NCBI GenBank assembly: GCA_020639235.1
Contig: JACKHC010000002.1
Location: forward strand, 248,001-312,000
From: Phycisphaeraceae bacterium
Lineage (GTDB): Bacteria > Planctomycetota > Phycisphaerae > Phycisphaerales > UBA1924
Reading direction: 5' to 3'
DNA: 64,000 nt
Made by a program: the position numbers and the translations under genes. Of this stretch, positions 8,775 to 18,246 are shown piece by piece. Numbering within the stretch: position 1 is the stretch's first letter; each line of letters starts with the position of its first letter. The notes beneath the pieces are model-generated. The model did not search any database and was not told where the DNA came from. It saw only the letters and a list, made by a program, of their open reading frames with translations.

Positions 8775-10916
8775 TCAGTTCTCGATGATGGCCCGCATCT
8801 GGGCGCAGCGGGTGGCGAGTCGCTTGACGATGTGCCGCAGGACGGTGAGGTGCTCGTCGATGTCCTGCTGGGTGCCTTCCTCTACCGCCCAGCGCAGTCC
8901 GGGGAGCATCCAGGCGCTGTAGCCGGAGGTCGGGTCGGGGGCGACATACTGGCTGCGGTACCACGGGCGTTCGGGCAGGCCGCGGGAGCGGAGCCACGAG
9001 CGTTCGAGCCCGATCAACTCCGTTGACAGGCGGTCCAGCGCTACCTGCGGCGTCGCGCCTGCTGAGAGCGCCTGCGCGATCGCGCCGTTGAGCGCCGTGG
9101 CGCTGGACTCGAGTTCGTCGATGGCTTCGTTGAGTTGTGTGGGGTTGAATGTCATGGTGCGTGCGTCGGCGAGGGGCCGGGTCACGTCGAGGTAGGCGCG
9201 GAGGTCGCGGGCGTAGCGCGATGCGTCGTAGGGGAGCACATCGGCGTTGGCCAGTCGGTCGGCGGTCAGGGCGACGATGCGCGTCACCATGGCTGCGGGT
9301 TCGTAGTCATCGCCGACATGCGCGCGGTACCAGGCGAGGGTGTCGTAGTTGGAGTGGTATGAACTTCCTTTGGCCCCCCCACTGCCCATCGCGATGCTGG
9401 GGACGCCGGCGACGCAGTAGAGCGCGACATGGTCCGATCCGCCGCCGAGCGAGCCGACGCCCGGCTCGGTGGCGCCCTCGCCGGCGCGGGCGAGCCACGC
9501 GTCGTACACCGATCCCTCGGCGTTGCACTGCTTCACCGACTTGGCGCTCTCGACGACCATCTGCTTGAGTGATGGTGCGGCGGCGGCCCAGAAGTTGGGG
9601 CCGGTGACGGCGGCGTCGAGATTGATGTAGGCCACGGCATCTTCGGCGAGGTCGGTGTAGTGCTGCTCGGCCCATTCGGTGGAGCCGATGATGCCGAACT
9701 CCTCGGCGCCCCACGCCGCGAACTGGATGGTGCGGGCGGGGCGGGCTCCCTCCCCCCCCGCTTTGGCGCGCTCGGCGATGATGCGCGCCGTTTCCATGAC
9801 GAGGATTGTTCCGGCGAGCGGATCGACGGCGCCGTAGCCCCACGCGTCGTGGTGGGCGCCGATGATGACTTCCTGTTTCGGGAATCGAGAGCCCGCGAGC
9901 GTGGCGACGACGTTGGCCGTGCGCACGAGTTTGCGTTCCTGATGGACTTCGAGGCGGACGACGAGTTCATCGCCGCCGGTGAGGCGATAGGTGACGGGGA
10001 GCCCGCCCGTCCATCGCACCCAGTCCGCGGGCACGGCATCGCCGGTCATGCGGGAGAGGATTTCGTGGGCGCTGCGCCACCCGATGGGCTGAACGGGGAT
10101 GGTCGGGAGTGCGACTTCGCTCGGTTCCTTGCGTTTGGCCTGCTCATCGGCGGGCGCATTGGGCGTGAGCGGATCGCCGACATAATCGAGCGTGAGGATG
10201 GAGCCGCGCTGGACCTGGTCGGGCGTGGGCGAGGTTTCGGAGGGATCGGTGCCGTGCTGGTGCTCGCCCGCGTCGATGCCGTGGTCGGCGGGGTCGGTGT
10301 AGATGATGAGGCCGATGGCGCCGGCTTGCTCGGCATACTTGGCTTTGTAGCCGCGGAAGTTTCCGCCGTAGCGCGCGATGACGATTTTGCCGGCGATCTC
10401 GACGCCGGCGCTCTTGAGTTTCTCGAAGTCTTCGAGGCGCCCGTAGTTGGCGAACACGACGCCGCCCTCGGCGACGCCGGAGCCGGAGTAGGCGTTCCAC
10501 GCGATGTCGAGATCGGGGCTGGCGGTGTCCGGGTCGGACGCCAGTATGGGTTCGGTGATGCTCAGTTCGACTTCTTCGGGTGCGGTGATGCGCAGAGCGG
10601 CGCTGATCGGGCTGCAGAGGTACGCCTCGAACCAGTGCGTCTCGACGCTGAGCCCCATGTCCTGGAATGCGCCGGCGATGCGTTCGATCTGGCGGAGGTC
10701 GCCGTCGGTGCCGGCGCGGTGCGGCTCGGAGCCCAGCAGATCGTGCCACGCGCGGAGTCGGGCGGGGTCCACCGCTTCCTGCAGGGCGGCTTCTCGCTGG
10801 TGCTGGGCTTCGATTCGGTCGGCGCGGAAGCCGGGGATCGCGCCCTGTCGGGCGAGGCCGATGGGAGCGCACGCGAGGGACAGGGCGATCACGAGGAGCG
10901 TTCGGTTCTGTAGCAT
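8775..10916 (-). CDS. M28-family zinc peptidase, glutamate carboxypeptidase II-like
   Basis: 713 residues with a signal peptide (about 1-22), a PA domain (about 110-240), an M28 di-zinc catalytic domain and a C-terminal helical dimerisation domain (about 600-710), the full order of the GCPII/PSMA family. Zinc ligands and catalytic Glu are visible in GAHHDAWGYGAVDP, WGAEEFGIIGSTEW, INLDAAVTG and SSYHSNYDT. It probably trims peptides or amino-acid conjugates outside the cytoplasm. The ATG at 10916 has TACGAT 6 bases before it and no Shine-Dalgarno, so it is probably leaderless; it diverges from the DUF1015 gene. Two C runs (9374-9380, 9752-9759) fall in frame as Gly-rich stretches. Confidence 0.9.
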   Translation of the reverse strand: MLQNRTLLVIALSLACAPIGLARQGAIPGFRADRIEAQHQREAALQEAVDPARLRAWHDLLGSEPHRAGTDGDLRQIERIAGAFQDMGLSVETHWFEAYLCSPISAALRITAPEEVELSITEPILASDPDTASPDLDIAWNAYSGSGVAEGGVVFANYGRLEDFEKLKSAGVEIAGKIVIARYGGNFRGYKAKYAEQAGAIGLIIYTDPADHGIDAGEHQHGTDPSETSPTPDQVQRGSILTLDYVGDPLTPNAPADEQAKRKEPSEVALPTIPVQPIGWRSAHEILSRMTGDAVPADWVRWTGGLPVTYRLTGGDELVVRLEVHQERKLVRTANVVATLAGSRFPKQEVIIGAHHDAWGYGAVDPLAGTILVMETARIIAERAKAGGEGARPARTIQFAAWGAEEFGIIGSTEWAEQHYTDLAEDAVAYINLDAAVTGPNFWAAAAPSLKQMVVESAKSVKQCNAEGSVYDAWLARAGEGATEPGVGSLGGGSDHVALYCVAGVPSIAMGSGGAKGSSYHSNYDTLAWYRAHVGDDYEPAAMVTRIVALTADRLANADVLPYDASRYARDLRAYLDVTRPLADARTMTFNPTQLNEAIDELESSATALNGAIAQALSAGATPQVALDRLSTELIGLERSWLRSRGLPERPWYRSQYVAPDPTSGYSAWMLPGLRWAVEEGTQQDIDEHLTVLRHIVKRLATRCAQMRAIIEN

Positions 10917-10962
10917 GGCGGCATCGTAGTCAACCGACGACGCCCGCCCGCGAGGTTTACCC

Positions 10963-12204
10963 ATGCTCCGCATCAAGCCGTTCGCCGCCCTCCGACCCAA
11001 GCCCGGTCTTGAGACCCAGATCGCCTCGGTTCCTTACGATGTTGTGGACCGCGATGAGGCGCGCGAACTCTCGCGCGATAACCCGCTGAGTTTCCTGCAT
11101 GTCGTCCGTCCGGACGCGGATCTGCCGGATGATGTGGACGCCTACGACGACCGCGTCTATGCGCAGGCGCAGAAGGCGATCAACAAGCTGACGGGAGATG
11201 GGTCGCTGATCCGCGAGGAGCGCGAGAGCATCTATCTGTACCGGCAGGAGATGGAGCTGCTGGGCCGAAAGGTCTCGCAGACGGGCGTGGTGTGCTGCTG
11301 CCATGTCGAGGACTACAACCGCGACATCATCAAGAAGCACGAGAAGACGCGCCAGGACAAGGAGGACGATCGCACGCGGCACGTGCTTTCGATCAACGCC
11401 AACGCCGGGCCGGTGTTCCTGATGCACAAGGACATCGCCGACGCCGCGGCGCTGGTCGCCAAGGACACCAAAGGCGCGGCCTTGTATGACTTCACGGCGC
11501 CGGACGGGGTAAGGCACACGATCTGGAAGGCATCGGAGCCGGGCGCTTATGTGAAGGCGTTCGGGCAACTTCCGGCGGCGTATGTCGCCGACGGGCATCA
11601 CCGCAGCGCCAGTGCGGCCCGCGCCGGCGCGGAGCGGAAGTCGAAGAACCCCGGGCACACGGGTAACGAGGAGTACAACTGGTTCCTCACCGTGCTGTTC
11701 CCCGCCAGCGCGTTGACGATTCTCCCCTACAACCGCATCGTGAAGGACCTCAACGGTCTGTCGCCCGCGCAGTTGCTCGACAAGATCGGCGCGATCGCGC
11801 ATGTGACGCCGGAGGTCGATCCGACGCCGCGGAGCACGGGCTCGTTCTGCATGTACCTCGACGGCAAGTGGTGGAACATCGAGTTGCCGGAGCGGTCGAT
11901 CGACAAGTCCGACCCGATCGCGAGTCTCGATTATGTGCTGCTCTACGACCGCATCCTCGCGCCGATGCTGGGCATCGGCGACATCCGCAAGGACAAGCGG
12001 ATCGACTTTGTGGGCGGGATCCGCGGCACGGCGGCGCTCAAGAAGCTTGTCGATACGGGCAAGGCGAGCGTCGCCTTCTCGATGCACCCGACGACGGTTG
12101 AGCAGATCATCAGGGTGTCGGACGCGGGGCAGATCATGCCGCCCAAGAGCACGTGGTTCGAGCCCAAGCTGCGATCGGGGCTGCTCGTCCACACCCTCGA
12201 TTGA
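10963..12204 (+). CDS. DUF1015 family protein of the serine cluster
   Basis: 413 residues matching DUF1015 (COG4198). It begins RIKPFAALRPKPGL, has SVPYDVV near residue 25 and the conserved YVADGHHRSASA motif in the middle. The biochemical function is not established. It precedes serA and serC, and a DUF1015-serA-serC neighbourhood is recurrent in bacteria, so a role in serine metabolism or its control is likely. The ATG follows GAGGTTTACCC. No serB is seen in the window; whether DUF1015 replaces phosphoserine phosphatase is speculation. Confidence 0.88.
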   Translation: MLRIKPFAALRPKPGLETQIASVPYDVVDRDEARELSRDNPLSFLHVVRPDADLPDDVDAYDDRVYAQAQKAINKLTGDGSLIREERESIYLYRQEMELLGRKVSQTGVVCCCHVEDYNRDIIKKHEKTRQDKEDDRTRHVLSINANAGPVFLMHKDIADAAALVAKDTKGAALYDFTAPDGVRHTIWKASEPGAYVKAFGQLPAAYVADGHHRSASAARAGAERKSKNPGHTGNEEYNWFLTVLFPASALTILPYNRIVKDLNGLSPAQLLDKIGAIAHVTPEVDPTPRSTGSFCMYLDGKWWNIELPERSIDKSDPIASLDYVLLYDRILAPMLGIGDIRKDKRIDFVGGIRGTAALKKLVDTGKASVAFSMHPTTVEQIIRVSDAGQIMPPKSTWFEPKLRSGLLVHTLD

Positions 12205-12310
12205 GAAGGCGCGCCCCTCGGTTTTGCGGGGGCGACCCGAACATTCTGAGGCAACTCGGGCGTCACGCCTTTTGGTGATTCGCTCTAGAATCCGGTTTGC
12301 GGAATCATTC

Positions 12311-12352
12311 TCGCCCCGCCCCCCCCCGTCCCCCGTCCCCCCGTCCCCCCAC
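12311..12352 (+). repeat. C-rich tract before serA
   Basis: Four C runs of 5-9 bases broken by single G or GT, the longest at 12319-12327 (9 C). It lies 17 bases before the serA start codon and could slip in length, altering the 5' leader. Confidence 0.6.
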
Positions 12353-12368
12353 ACACGGAGACACTCCT

Positions 12369-13577
12369 TTGAAGGTACTGATCGCGGACAAGTTTCAGGT
12401 GTCGGGCATCGACGCCCTCCGTTCGCTCGGACTTACGGTCGAGTCCCACCCGGACACCTCGCCCGACGATCTGCCGGCGCTGATGAGCAAGGTCGATCCC
12501 GATGTGCTGGTGGTGCGCTCGACAAAGGTGCGCGCGCCGGTTTTCGAGACGGCCAAGAAGCTCTCGCTCGTGGTCCGCGCCGGCGCGGGCGTGGACAACA
12601 TCGACATGCCCGCGGCCTCGGCGCGCGGCGTGTTCGTGGCCAACTGCCCCGGCAAGAACTCCGTAGCGGTCGCCGAGATCGCGTGGGGGCTCATTCTCTC
12701 GGCCGATCGTCGGATCCCGGATCAGACGATCGAGCTCCGCGAGGGCAAGTGGAACAAGAAGGAGTACTCCAAGGCGCGGGGCCTGTACGGGCGCACGCTG
12801 GGCGTGATCGGCACGGGCAACATCGCGATGGAGATCATCAAGCGCGCCAAGGCCTTCGGCATGGACATCGCGTGCTGGTCCCGCTCGCTCACCGATGTGA
12901 AGGCGAAGGAGATGGGCGTTGCGGCGTATCCGTCTCCCGTCGCGGTCGCGAAGGTGTCCGATGTGGTGACGGTCAATGTCGCCGGCAACAAGGAGACCGA
13001 GGGGCTCATCAACAAGGCGTTTATCGACGCGCTCCGCGACGGCGCGATCTTTATTAATACTTCGCGCGGCTCGGTCGTTGATGAGCCGGCGCTGCTGGAT
13101 GCCGTCAAGAAGCGCGGCATCCGCGCCGGGCTCGATGTCTTCATGAACGAGCCGGGGCCCAACGACAAGGAGTTCAGGTCCGAGATCGCGGCGTCGGCGG
13201 GCGTGTACGGCACGCACCACATCGGCGCCTCGACCGATCAGGCGCAGGACGCGATCGCCGACGAGACCGTCCGCGTGATCCGGACCTACCTCATCACGGG
13301 TGAGATCCCCAATGTCGTGAACCAGATCGCCAAGACGAGCGCCACACGGTTGCTCGTGGTGCGCCATCTGAACAAGCCGGGCGTGCTGGCGCATGTCATC
13401 GGCGCGCTGGGCAGCGCGCGGGTGAACATCGAAGAGATGGACAATGTGATCTTTGACGGCGGCAAGGCCGCGTGCGCCCGGATTCAACTCGACTCCGAAC
13501 CCGATGCCGAGGTGATGGATCGCATCAACCGCGGCTCACCGGATGTACTGAGTGTTGACCTGACCGTTATCGACTGA
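12369..13577 (+). CDS. serA: D-3-phosphoglycerate dehydrogenase SerA
   Basis: First step of serine synthesis: 3-phosphoglycerate to 3-phosphohydroxypyruvate with NAD. 402 residues: substrate domain, Rossmann domain with GVIGTGNIAMEI, catalytic Arg in INTSRGSVVDEP, Glu in LDVFMNEP and His in YGTHHIGAS. The C-terminal 70 residues form an ACT-type domain (HLNKPGVLAHVIGALG), a likely serine-feedback site. TTG at 12369 is the start, since the homology begins there (KVLIADKF) and GGAGA precedes it; no ATG is available. Forms a cluster with the DUF1015 gene and serC. Confidence 0.95.
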   Translation: MKVLIADKFQVSGIDALRSLGLTVESHPDTSPDDLPALMSKVDPDVLVVRSTKVRAPVFETAKKLSLVVRAGAGVDNIDMPAASARGVFVANCPGKNSVAVAEIAWGLILSADRRIPDQTIELREGKWNKKEYSKARGLYGRTLGVIGTGNIAMEIIKRAKAFGMDIACWSRSLTDVKAKEMGVAAYPSPVAVAKVSDVVTVNVAGNKETEGLINKAFIDALRDGAIFINTSRGSVVDEPALLDAVKKRGIRAGLDVFMNEPGPNDKEFRSEIAASAGVYGTHHIGASTDQAQDAIADETVRVIRTYLITGEIPNVVNQIAKTSATRLLVVRHLNKPGVLAHVIGALGSARVNIEEMDNVIFDGGKAACARIQLDSEPDAEVMDRINRGSPDVLSVDLTVID

Positions 13578-13638
13578 TCCACCGAACGAACCACACGCCG
13601 CCCATGGCGCGGCATCTGCAACTCCGAGGAACCAAGAC

Positions 13639-14724
13639 ATGAGCGAGCGTGCATACAACTTCTCCGCCGGACCCGCGATCCTCCCCGAGCCGGTGCTTAA
13701 GCAGGCGCAGAAGGACATCTGGAACATCTTTGACTCGGGCATGGGGGTGCTGGAGCTGAGCCACCGCGGGCCGCAGTTCGACCGCATCCTGGCCGAGGCC
13801 GAGGCCGACTGCCGGGAGGTCGGCAACATTCCCGACAACTATCGCGTGCTCTTCCTGCAGGGCGGCGCGACGCTTCAGACCGCGATGATTCCGATGTCGT
13901 TCCTCCCCGCGGGCGAGACCGCTGATTACTTCGATACGGGCAAGTGGGCGTCGGACGCGATCAAGGAAGCCAAGAAGTTCGGCACGGTGCATGTCGCGGG
14001 CACGACCAAGGAGCTCAAGTACAAGCGCCTGCCCACGGAGGCGGAGACCAAGTTTTCGCCCGATGCCGCGTACTGCTTCTTCGTGTCCAACAACACCATC
14101 TACGGCACGCAGTGGCACAACCTGCCCAAGAGCAGAGCGCCGATCGTCTGCGATATGTCCTCTGACTTTTTCTGCCGCCCGCACGACTTTACGAAGTACG
14201 CGATGGTGTACGCCAGCGCGCAGAAGAACATCGGCCCCTCGGGCCAGGCGATCGCCGTGATCTCGGATGAGTTCCTCGCCAATGCGCCCGAGGGCAAGCT
14301 GGCGACGATGCTCGACTACAAGGTGATGGCCGCTCAGGAGAGCCGCCCGAACACGCCCAACACCTTCGCGATCTACCTGATGGGTCAGTGCTTCAAGTGG
14401 ATCAAGAACTTCGGCGGTCTCCGCGCGATCGAGGAGTACAACAAGGAGAAGGCGAAGATCGTCTACGACTATCTCGACAACTCGAAGTTCTTCATCCCCC
14501 ACGCCGAGAAGCAGGATCGCTCGCTTATGAACATCACCTTCAAGTGCGCCAAGCCCGAACTGGATGAGGTGTTCATCGATCAGGCGGAGAACGCGGGTCT
14601 GAAGACGATCGCGGGTCACCGCTCGATCGGCGGCATGCGCGCCTCGATCTACAACGCGTTCCCGATCGAGGGGTGCCGCGCGTTGGTGAAGTTCATGAAG
14701 GATTTCGAGTCCAAGCACGGTTGA
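13639..14724 (+). CDS. serC: Phosphoserine aminotransferase SerC
   Basis: PLP enzyme converting 3-phosphohydroxypyruvate and glutamate to phosphoserine; it can also serve the PLP pathway in which PdxJ (elsewhere in this window) acts. 361 residues beginning with the family signature NFSAGPAILPEPVL. The PLP lysine lies in YASAQKNIGPSG and the C-terminus has GGMRASIYNAFP. GAGGA precedes the ATG, 61 bases after serA, so the two are probably one operon. Confidence 0.96.
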   Translation: MSERAYNFSAGPAILPEPVLKQAQKDIWNIFDSGMGVLELSHRGPQFDRILAEAEADCREVGNIPDNYRVLFLQGGATLQTAMIPMSFLPAGETADYFDTGKWASDAIKEAKKFGTVHVAGTTKELKYKRLPTEAETKFSPDAAYCFFVSNNTIYGTQWHNLPKSRAPIVCDMSSDFFCRPHDFTKYAMVYASAQKNIGPSGQAIAVISDEFLANAPEGKLATMLDYKVMAAQESRPNTPNTFAIYLMGQCFKWIKNFGGLRAIEEYNKEKAKIVYDYLDNSKFFIPHAEKQDRSLMNITFKCAKPELDEVFIDQAENAGLKTIAGHRSIGGMRASIYNAFPIEGCRALVKFMKDFESKHG

Positions 14725-14759
14725 CCCTGTGGGGGCGGGGTCACCCGATAGGGAGACGC

Positions 14760-17700
14760 ATGGCCGGTTTGTCGGAGATCGAGCACCATCAGCGCATCGT
14801 CGAGTCTTTGCTCGACGCGGCCACGCGGCTGCAGAGCGCGGCCGACGAGTCCGAGGCGGCGCGGATCGTGGCGGAGGGTGTCGCCTCGACCGGTTGGGCG
14901 ACGGTGATCGTTTCGATCTACGACGAGGCATTCGAGACGGTCGCGCTCGAGACCGTCGGGGTCGATGAGGCGACGCGTGAGCGCATTCTCGCGGGTCGCG
15001 GCGACGAGCGGTCGCGACGGGCTATTTTCGGCAGGGCGCGGGATCGGTTTCTTGTCGGCCGTTTCTATTTCATCCCGGAGGAGGCGGTCGAGTCGCTTGG
15101 ACTTTCGGGGATTGTCATCCCGACGGCGGAGGCGCCGGATGGCGAATGGAGGGCGCGCGACCATGCGTATGCGCCGCTCCGCGATACCGGCGGCGTCGTC
15201 ATCGGTCGCGTCGCGATCGATGCGCCGGCGAGCCGGAAGCGGCCGACACCGGACTCGCTCAAAGCGCTGAGTTCATTCATCGATCTGGCCTCGCGGACGA
15301 TCGAGGGGCTGCGGCTGCGGACCGCGCTGGGCGAGGCGGAGGCGCTCGCCGAACGGTCTTCGGTACGGTGGAGGCGGCTGGTCGAGAACCTGAATGTTGT
15401 CGCGTGGGAGGGGAGCCCCGAATCCTTTGACTTCACCTATGTCAGCGCGCACGCCGAGCGGCTGCTGGGGTACTCGGTTCGGGAGTGGCTCACCCCGGGC
15501 TTCTGGGCGAGCCGCCTGCACCCGGAGGATCGCGAGCGCGCGATTGATTATTGCCAGTCGCAGACCAAGCTCGGCAAGGGGCACGACTTCGAGTACCGGA
15601 TGATCGCGCGAGACGGGCGGGTCGTGTGGATCCGCGACAGCGTCTCCCTGAACTACGAGTCCGGGGGCGGCGTCGCGCAGATCTGCGGTTTCCTGATCGA
15701 CATCACGGAGAACAAGGCGGCCGAGCAGGTTCGCGCCGAGCAGGCCAATCACCTGCGGCTCGTGGTCGAGCAGCTCCCGGCGGTGCTGTGGACGCTCGAT
15801 CGGGACCTCCGATTCACGACGAGCGAGGGGCGCGGCCTGGAGGGCCTCGGGCTGGCGCCTGCGCAGGTCGTCGGGATGCCCCTGGGGGAGTACCTCCAGA
15901 CGAACGATCCGGAGTTCCCGCCGTACGCGGCGCACGTGCGGGCGCTGTCGGGCGAGTCGGCAACGTTCGAGTTCACATCGCCCCTGGGCACAACCTTCGG
16001 GTGCCATGTCGAGCCCATGTACGGCGACACGGGGCAGATCGTCGGCGTGATCGGCGTGGGGCTGGACGTCACCGAACGGAGGCGGGCGGAGTTGGAGTCG
16101 ATGCGGGCGCGGGAGTTGTTGCAGCGCATCACGGATGCGGTGCCGGTGAAGATCGCGCGGATCGACTCGGAGCTCAGATATACATTCGCCAACGCGACCT
16201 ACGAGCGGTGGCACGGCAGGGGGCCGGATCAGATCGTCGGGCTCCATGTGCGAGAGTTCGTGGGTGATGAGGCCTTCGAAGTGGCCGAGCCGTACCTCCG
16301 CCGGGGGCTGGCGGGCGAGACGGTGTTGTTCGAGTCGGCATCGTTTGATCGCGCCAATGCCATTACGCATGTCCGCTGCCTGCTGACGCCGGACCGAGAC
16401 CCTTATGGGAATGTGCAGGGTGTGTATTCGGTGACGTTCGACATTACCGATCGCGTCCGCGCGGAGCAGCAACAGTCAGAACATGCGAGCCGGCTGCGGC
16501 TGATGATCGAGCAGATGCCCGCGATTATGTGGGCCACCGATGTGGACCTACGTTTCGTGTCCATTGAGGGACGCGCTCTGGAAGCGGTCGGTATTCGCCC
16601 GGAGGAGTCGATCGGCAAGACTCTCTTTGAGTTCTACGGCACCGAGGATCGGACGTACCCGGCGCTGGCGGCGCACCTCCGCGCCGTGACGGGATCGCAC
16701 GAGAACTACCAGTGCGAGCTGCAGGGTCGCTCGCTGGAGGTTCACGTCGAGCCGCTCAATGACGACCGGGGGCGGATCATCGGGACCATCGGCGTGGCGC
16801 TCGATGTGACCGAGCGGAAGCGGGCCGAGCACGAGCGATATGAGCAGGCGAACCGGCTGCGGCTGATGATCGAGCAGATGCCCGCGATCATCTGGACGAC
16901 GGATCGAGACCTGCGATTCACCTCGATCGACGGGCGCGGGCTTGAGGCACTGGGGCAGCGCCCCGGCGAGAAAGTGGAGATGTCGCTGTTCGAGTTCTTC
17001 GGGACCGACGATCGGGCCTTTGCGCCGATCGCGGCGCATCTGCGGGCCGTCGGGGGGTCTCTGGAGAACTACGAGATCGAGTGGCAGGGTTGTTCGTTCG
17101 AGGTTCATGTCGAGCCGCTGAACGATGACCACGGTCGGATCATCGGAACGATCGGCGTGGCGCTCGATGTCACGGGCCGGAAGCGGGCGGAGATGGAGTC
17201 GATCAGCATCAGGACGCAGCTGCAACAGATCACCGATGCGATCCCCGTGCAGATCGGGTATCTCGATGACCGGTTCATCTACCAGTTCAATAATGCGACG
17301 TACGAGAAGTGGCACAACAAGCCGCGTTCGCAGATCACCGGACGCCACATGAGCGAACTTGTCAGCGCGTCGGGCTGGGAGCGGATTCAGCAGTTCGCTG
17401 CTCGGGCGATGCGCGGGGAGTCGGTGCAGTTCGAGTCGAGCATTGCGGACGGGCGCCTCGGCGGCATCACGCATGTGCGGACCAGTCTTACGCCGGACAC
17501 GGACGCGTCGGGCAAGACGCGGGGGCTGTTCCTGGTGACGACTGACATCTCGGATCGGGTGCACGCCGAGCGGTCGCTCAGCCGGGCGCTCGACCGCCAG
17601 ACGGACCTCCTGCGAGAACTCAATCACCGCGTGAAGAACTCGATGGCGGGTCTGCTCTCACTGATCGATCTCTCGCGCGATCGCGAGCAATCGGTCGATC

Positions 17701-18203
17701 AGTTCGCCGACGCCATTTCATTGCGCGTCCGTGGGATGACGCGTGTGCATTCGCTGCTGAGTTCGCGGGAGTGGCAATCGATCGAACTCGATGCGGTGAT
17801 TTCCTCGCTCATCCCGACGCACACAAACGGCGAGGTCATCGCCAGTGGCCCGCGGGTCGCGATTCCGCCGGGTCTTGCAACCGCCACCGGCATGCTGTTC
17901 CAGGAACTTTTCTCGAATAGTCTGCGGCACGGGGCGCTGGACAGCCCGAGTGGGCGGGTCACGGTCACGTGGGACATCCAGCGGACGAAGCATCACTCGG
18001 TCCTGACGCTCGACTGGCGCGAGACGGGCGGGCCGACCATTCCGCAGGAACCGGCGACGGGTCTGGGGACCGAACTTATCCGGGGATTCGCGCGGCACGA
18101 GCTGCGCGGCTCGATCGAGCTCCGGTTTCCGCCGGAGGGAGCGCACCACACGCTTGTCGCGAACTTCGATTGGTCGGCGACGGACCGGCCGAACCTCGAT
18201 TGA
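14760..18203 (+). CDS. Multi-PAS sensor histidine kinase (HisKA_2/HWE type)
   Basis: 1147 residues, no transmembrane segment, so a cytoplasmic sensor. Order: GAF-like domain (about 1-185), PAS1 (203-325), PAS2 (331-445), PAS3 (451-570), PAS4 (578-695), PAS5 (699-815), PAS6 (820-935), HisKA_2 with phospho-acceptor His956 in ELNHRVKNS, and an ATPase domain with N-box Asn in ELFSNSLRHG (about 1050) and TGLGTELI. PAS2, 4 and 5 resemble each other, as do PAS3 and 6; PAS4 and 5 share a long identical DNA stretch at a 363-base period. The ATG follows GGGAG and begins the conserved frame; the upstream frame overlaps serC. No response regulator is adjacent. Ligand unknown. Confidence 0.9.
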   Translation: MAGLSEIEHHQRIVESLLDAATRLQSAADESEAARIVAEGVASTGWATVIVSIYDEAFETVALETVGVDEATRERILAGRGDERSRRAIFGRARDRFLVGRFYFIPEEAVESLGLSGIVIPTAEAPDGEWRARDHAYAPLRDTGGVVIGRVAIDAPASRKRPTPDSLKALSSFIDLASRTIEGLRLRTALGEAEALAERSSVRWRRLVENLNVVAWEGSPESFDFTYVSAHAERLLGYSVREWLTPGFWASRLHPEDRERAIDYCQSQTKLGKGHDFEYRMIARDGRVVWIRDSVSLNYESGGGVAQICGFLIDITENKAAEQVRAEQANHLRLVVEQLPAVLWTLDRDLRFTTSEGRGLEGLGLAPAQVVGMPLGEYLQTNDPEFPPYAAHVRALSGESATFEFTSPLGTTFGCHVEPMYGDTGQIVGVIGVGLDVTERRRAELESMRARELLQRITDAVPVKIARIDSELRYTFANATYERWHGRGPDQIVGLHVREFVGDEAFEVAEPYLRRGLAGETVLFESASFDRANAITHVRCLLTPDRDPYGNVQGVYSVTFDITDRVRAEQQQSEHASRLRLMIEQMPAIMWATDVDLRFVSIEGRALEAVGIRPEESIGKTLFEFYGTEDRTYPALAAHLRAVTGSHENYQCELQGRSLEVHVEPLNDDRGRIIGTIGVALDVTERKRAEHERYEQANRLRLMIEQMPAIIWTTDRDLRFTSIDGRGLEALGQRPGEKVEMSLFEFFGTDDRAFAPIAAHLRAVGGSLENYEIEWQGCSFEVHVEPLNDDHGRIIGTIGVALDVTGRKRAEMESISIRTQLQQITDAIPVQIGYLDDRFIYQFNNATYEKWHNKPRSQITGRHMSELVSASGWERIQQFAARAMRGESVQFESSIADGRLGGITHVRTSLTPDTDASGKTRGLFLVTTDISDRVHAERSLSRALDRQTDLLRELNHRVKNSMAGLLSLIDLSRDREQSVDQFADAISLRVRGMTRVHSLLSSREWQSIELDAVISSLIPTHTNGEVIASGPRVAIPPGLATATGMLFQELFSNSLRHGALDSPSGRVTVTWDIQRTKHHSVLTLDWRETGGPTIPQEPATGLGTELIRGFARHELRGSIELRFPPEGAHHTLVANFDWSATDRPNLD

Positions 18204-18218
18204 GCGCGGCCAAACACA

Positions 18219-18246
18219 ACGACACCCGGTCTGGGCCGGGTGTCGT
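18219..18246. terminator. Stem-loop terminator between the kinase and mraZ
   Basis: A perfect 11-base stem, ACGACACCCGG (18219-18229) with CCGGGTGTCGT (18236-18246), and a 6-base loop. It starts 15 bases after the kinase stop. On the plus strand no T run follows; on the minus strand TGTGTTTGG follows, so it may serve convergent transcription from mraZ too. Confidence 0.65.

Noticed and set aside
9660..10913. 417-codon plus-strand open frame inside the M28 peptidase gene
   Set aside because: Composition is that of the antisense of a GC-rich gene, with no domain and no ribosome-binding site; the minus-strand reading has all zinc ligands.
8775..11000. Extended N-terminus of the M28 peptidase to 11000
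   Set aside because: It would overlap the DUF1015 start and precede the signal peptide with unconserved sequence.
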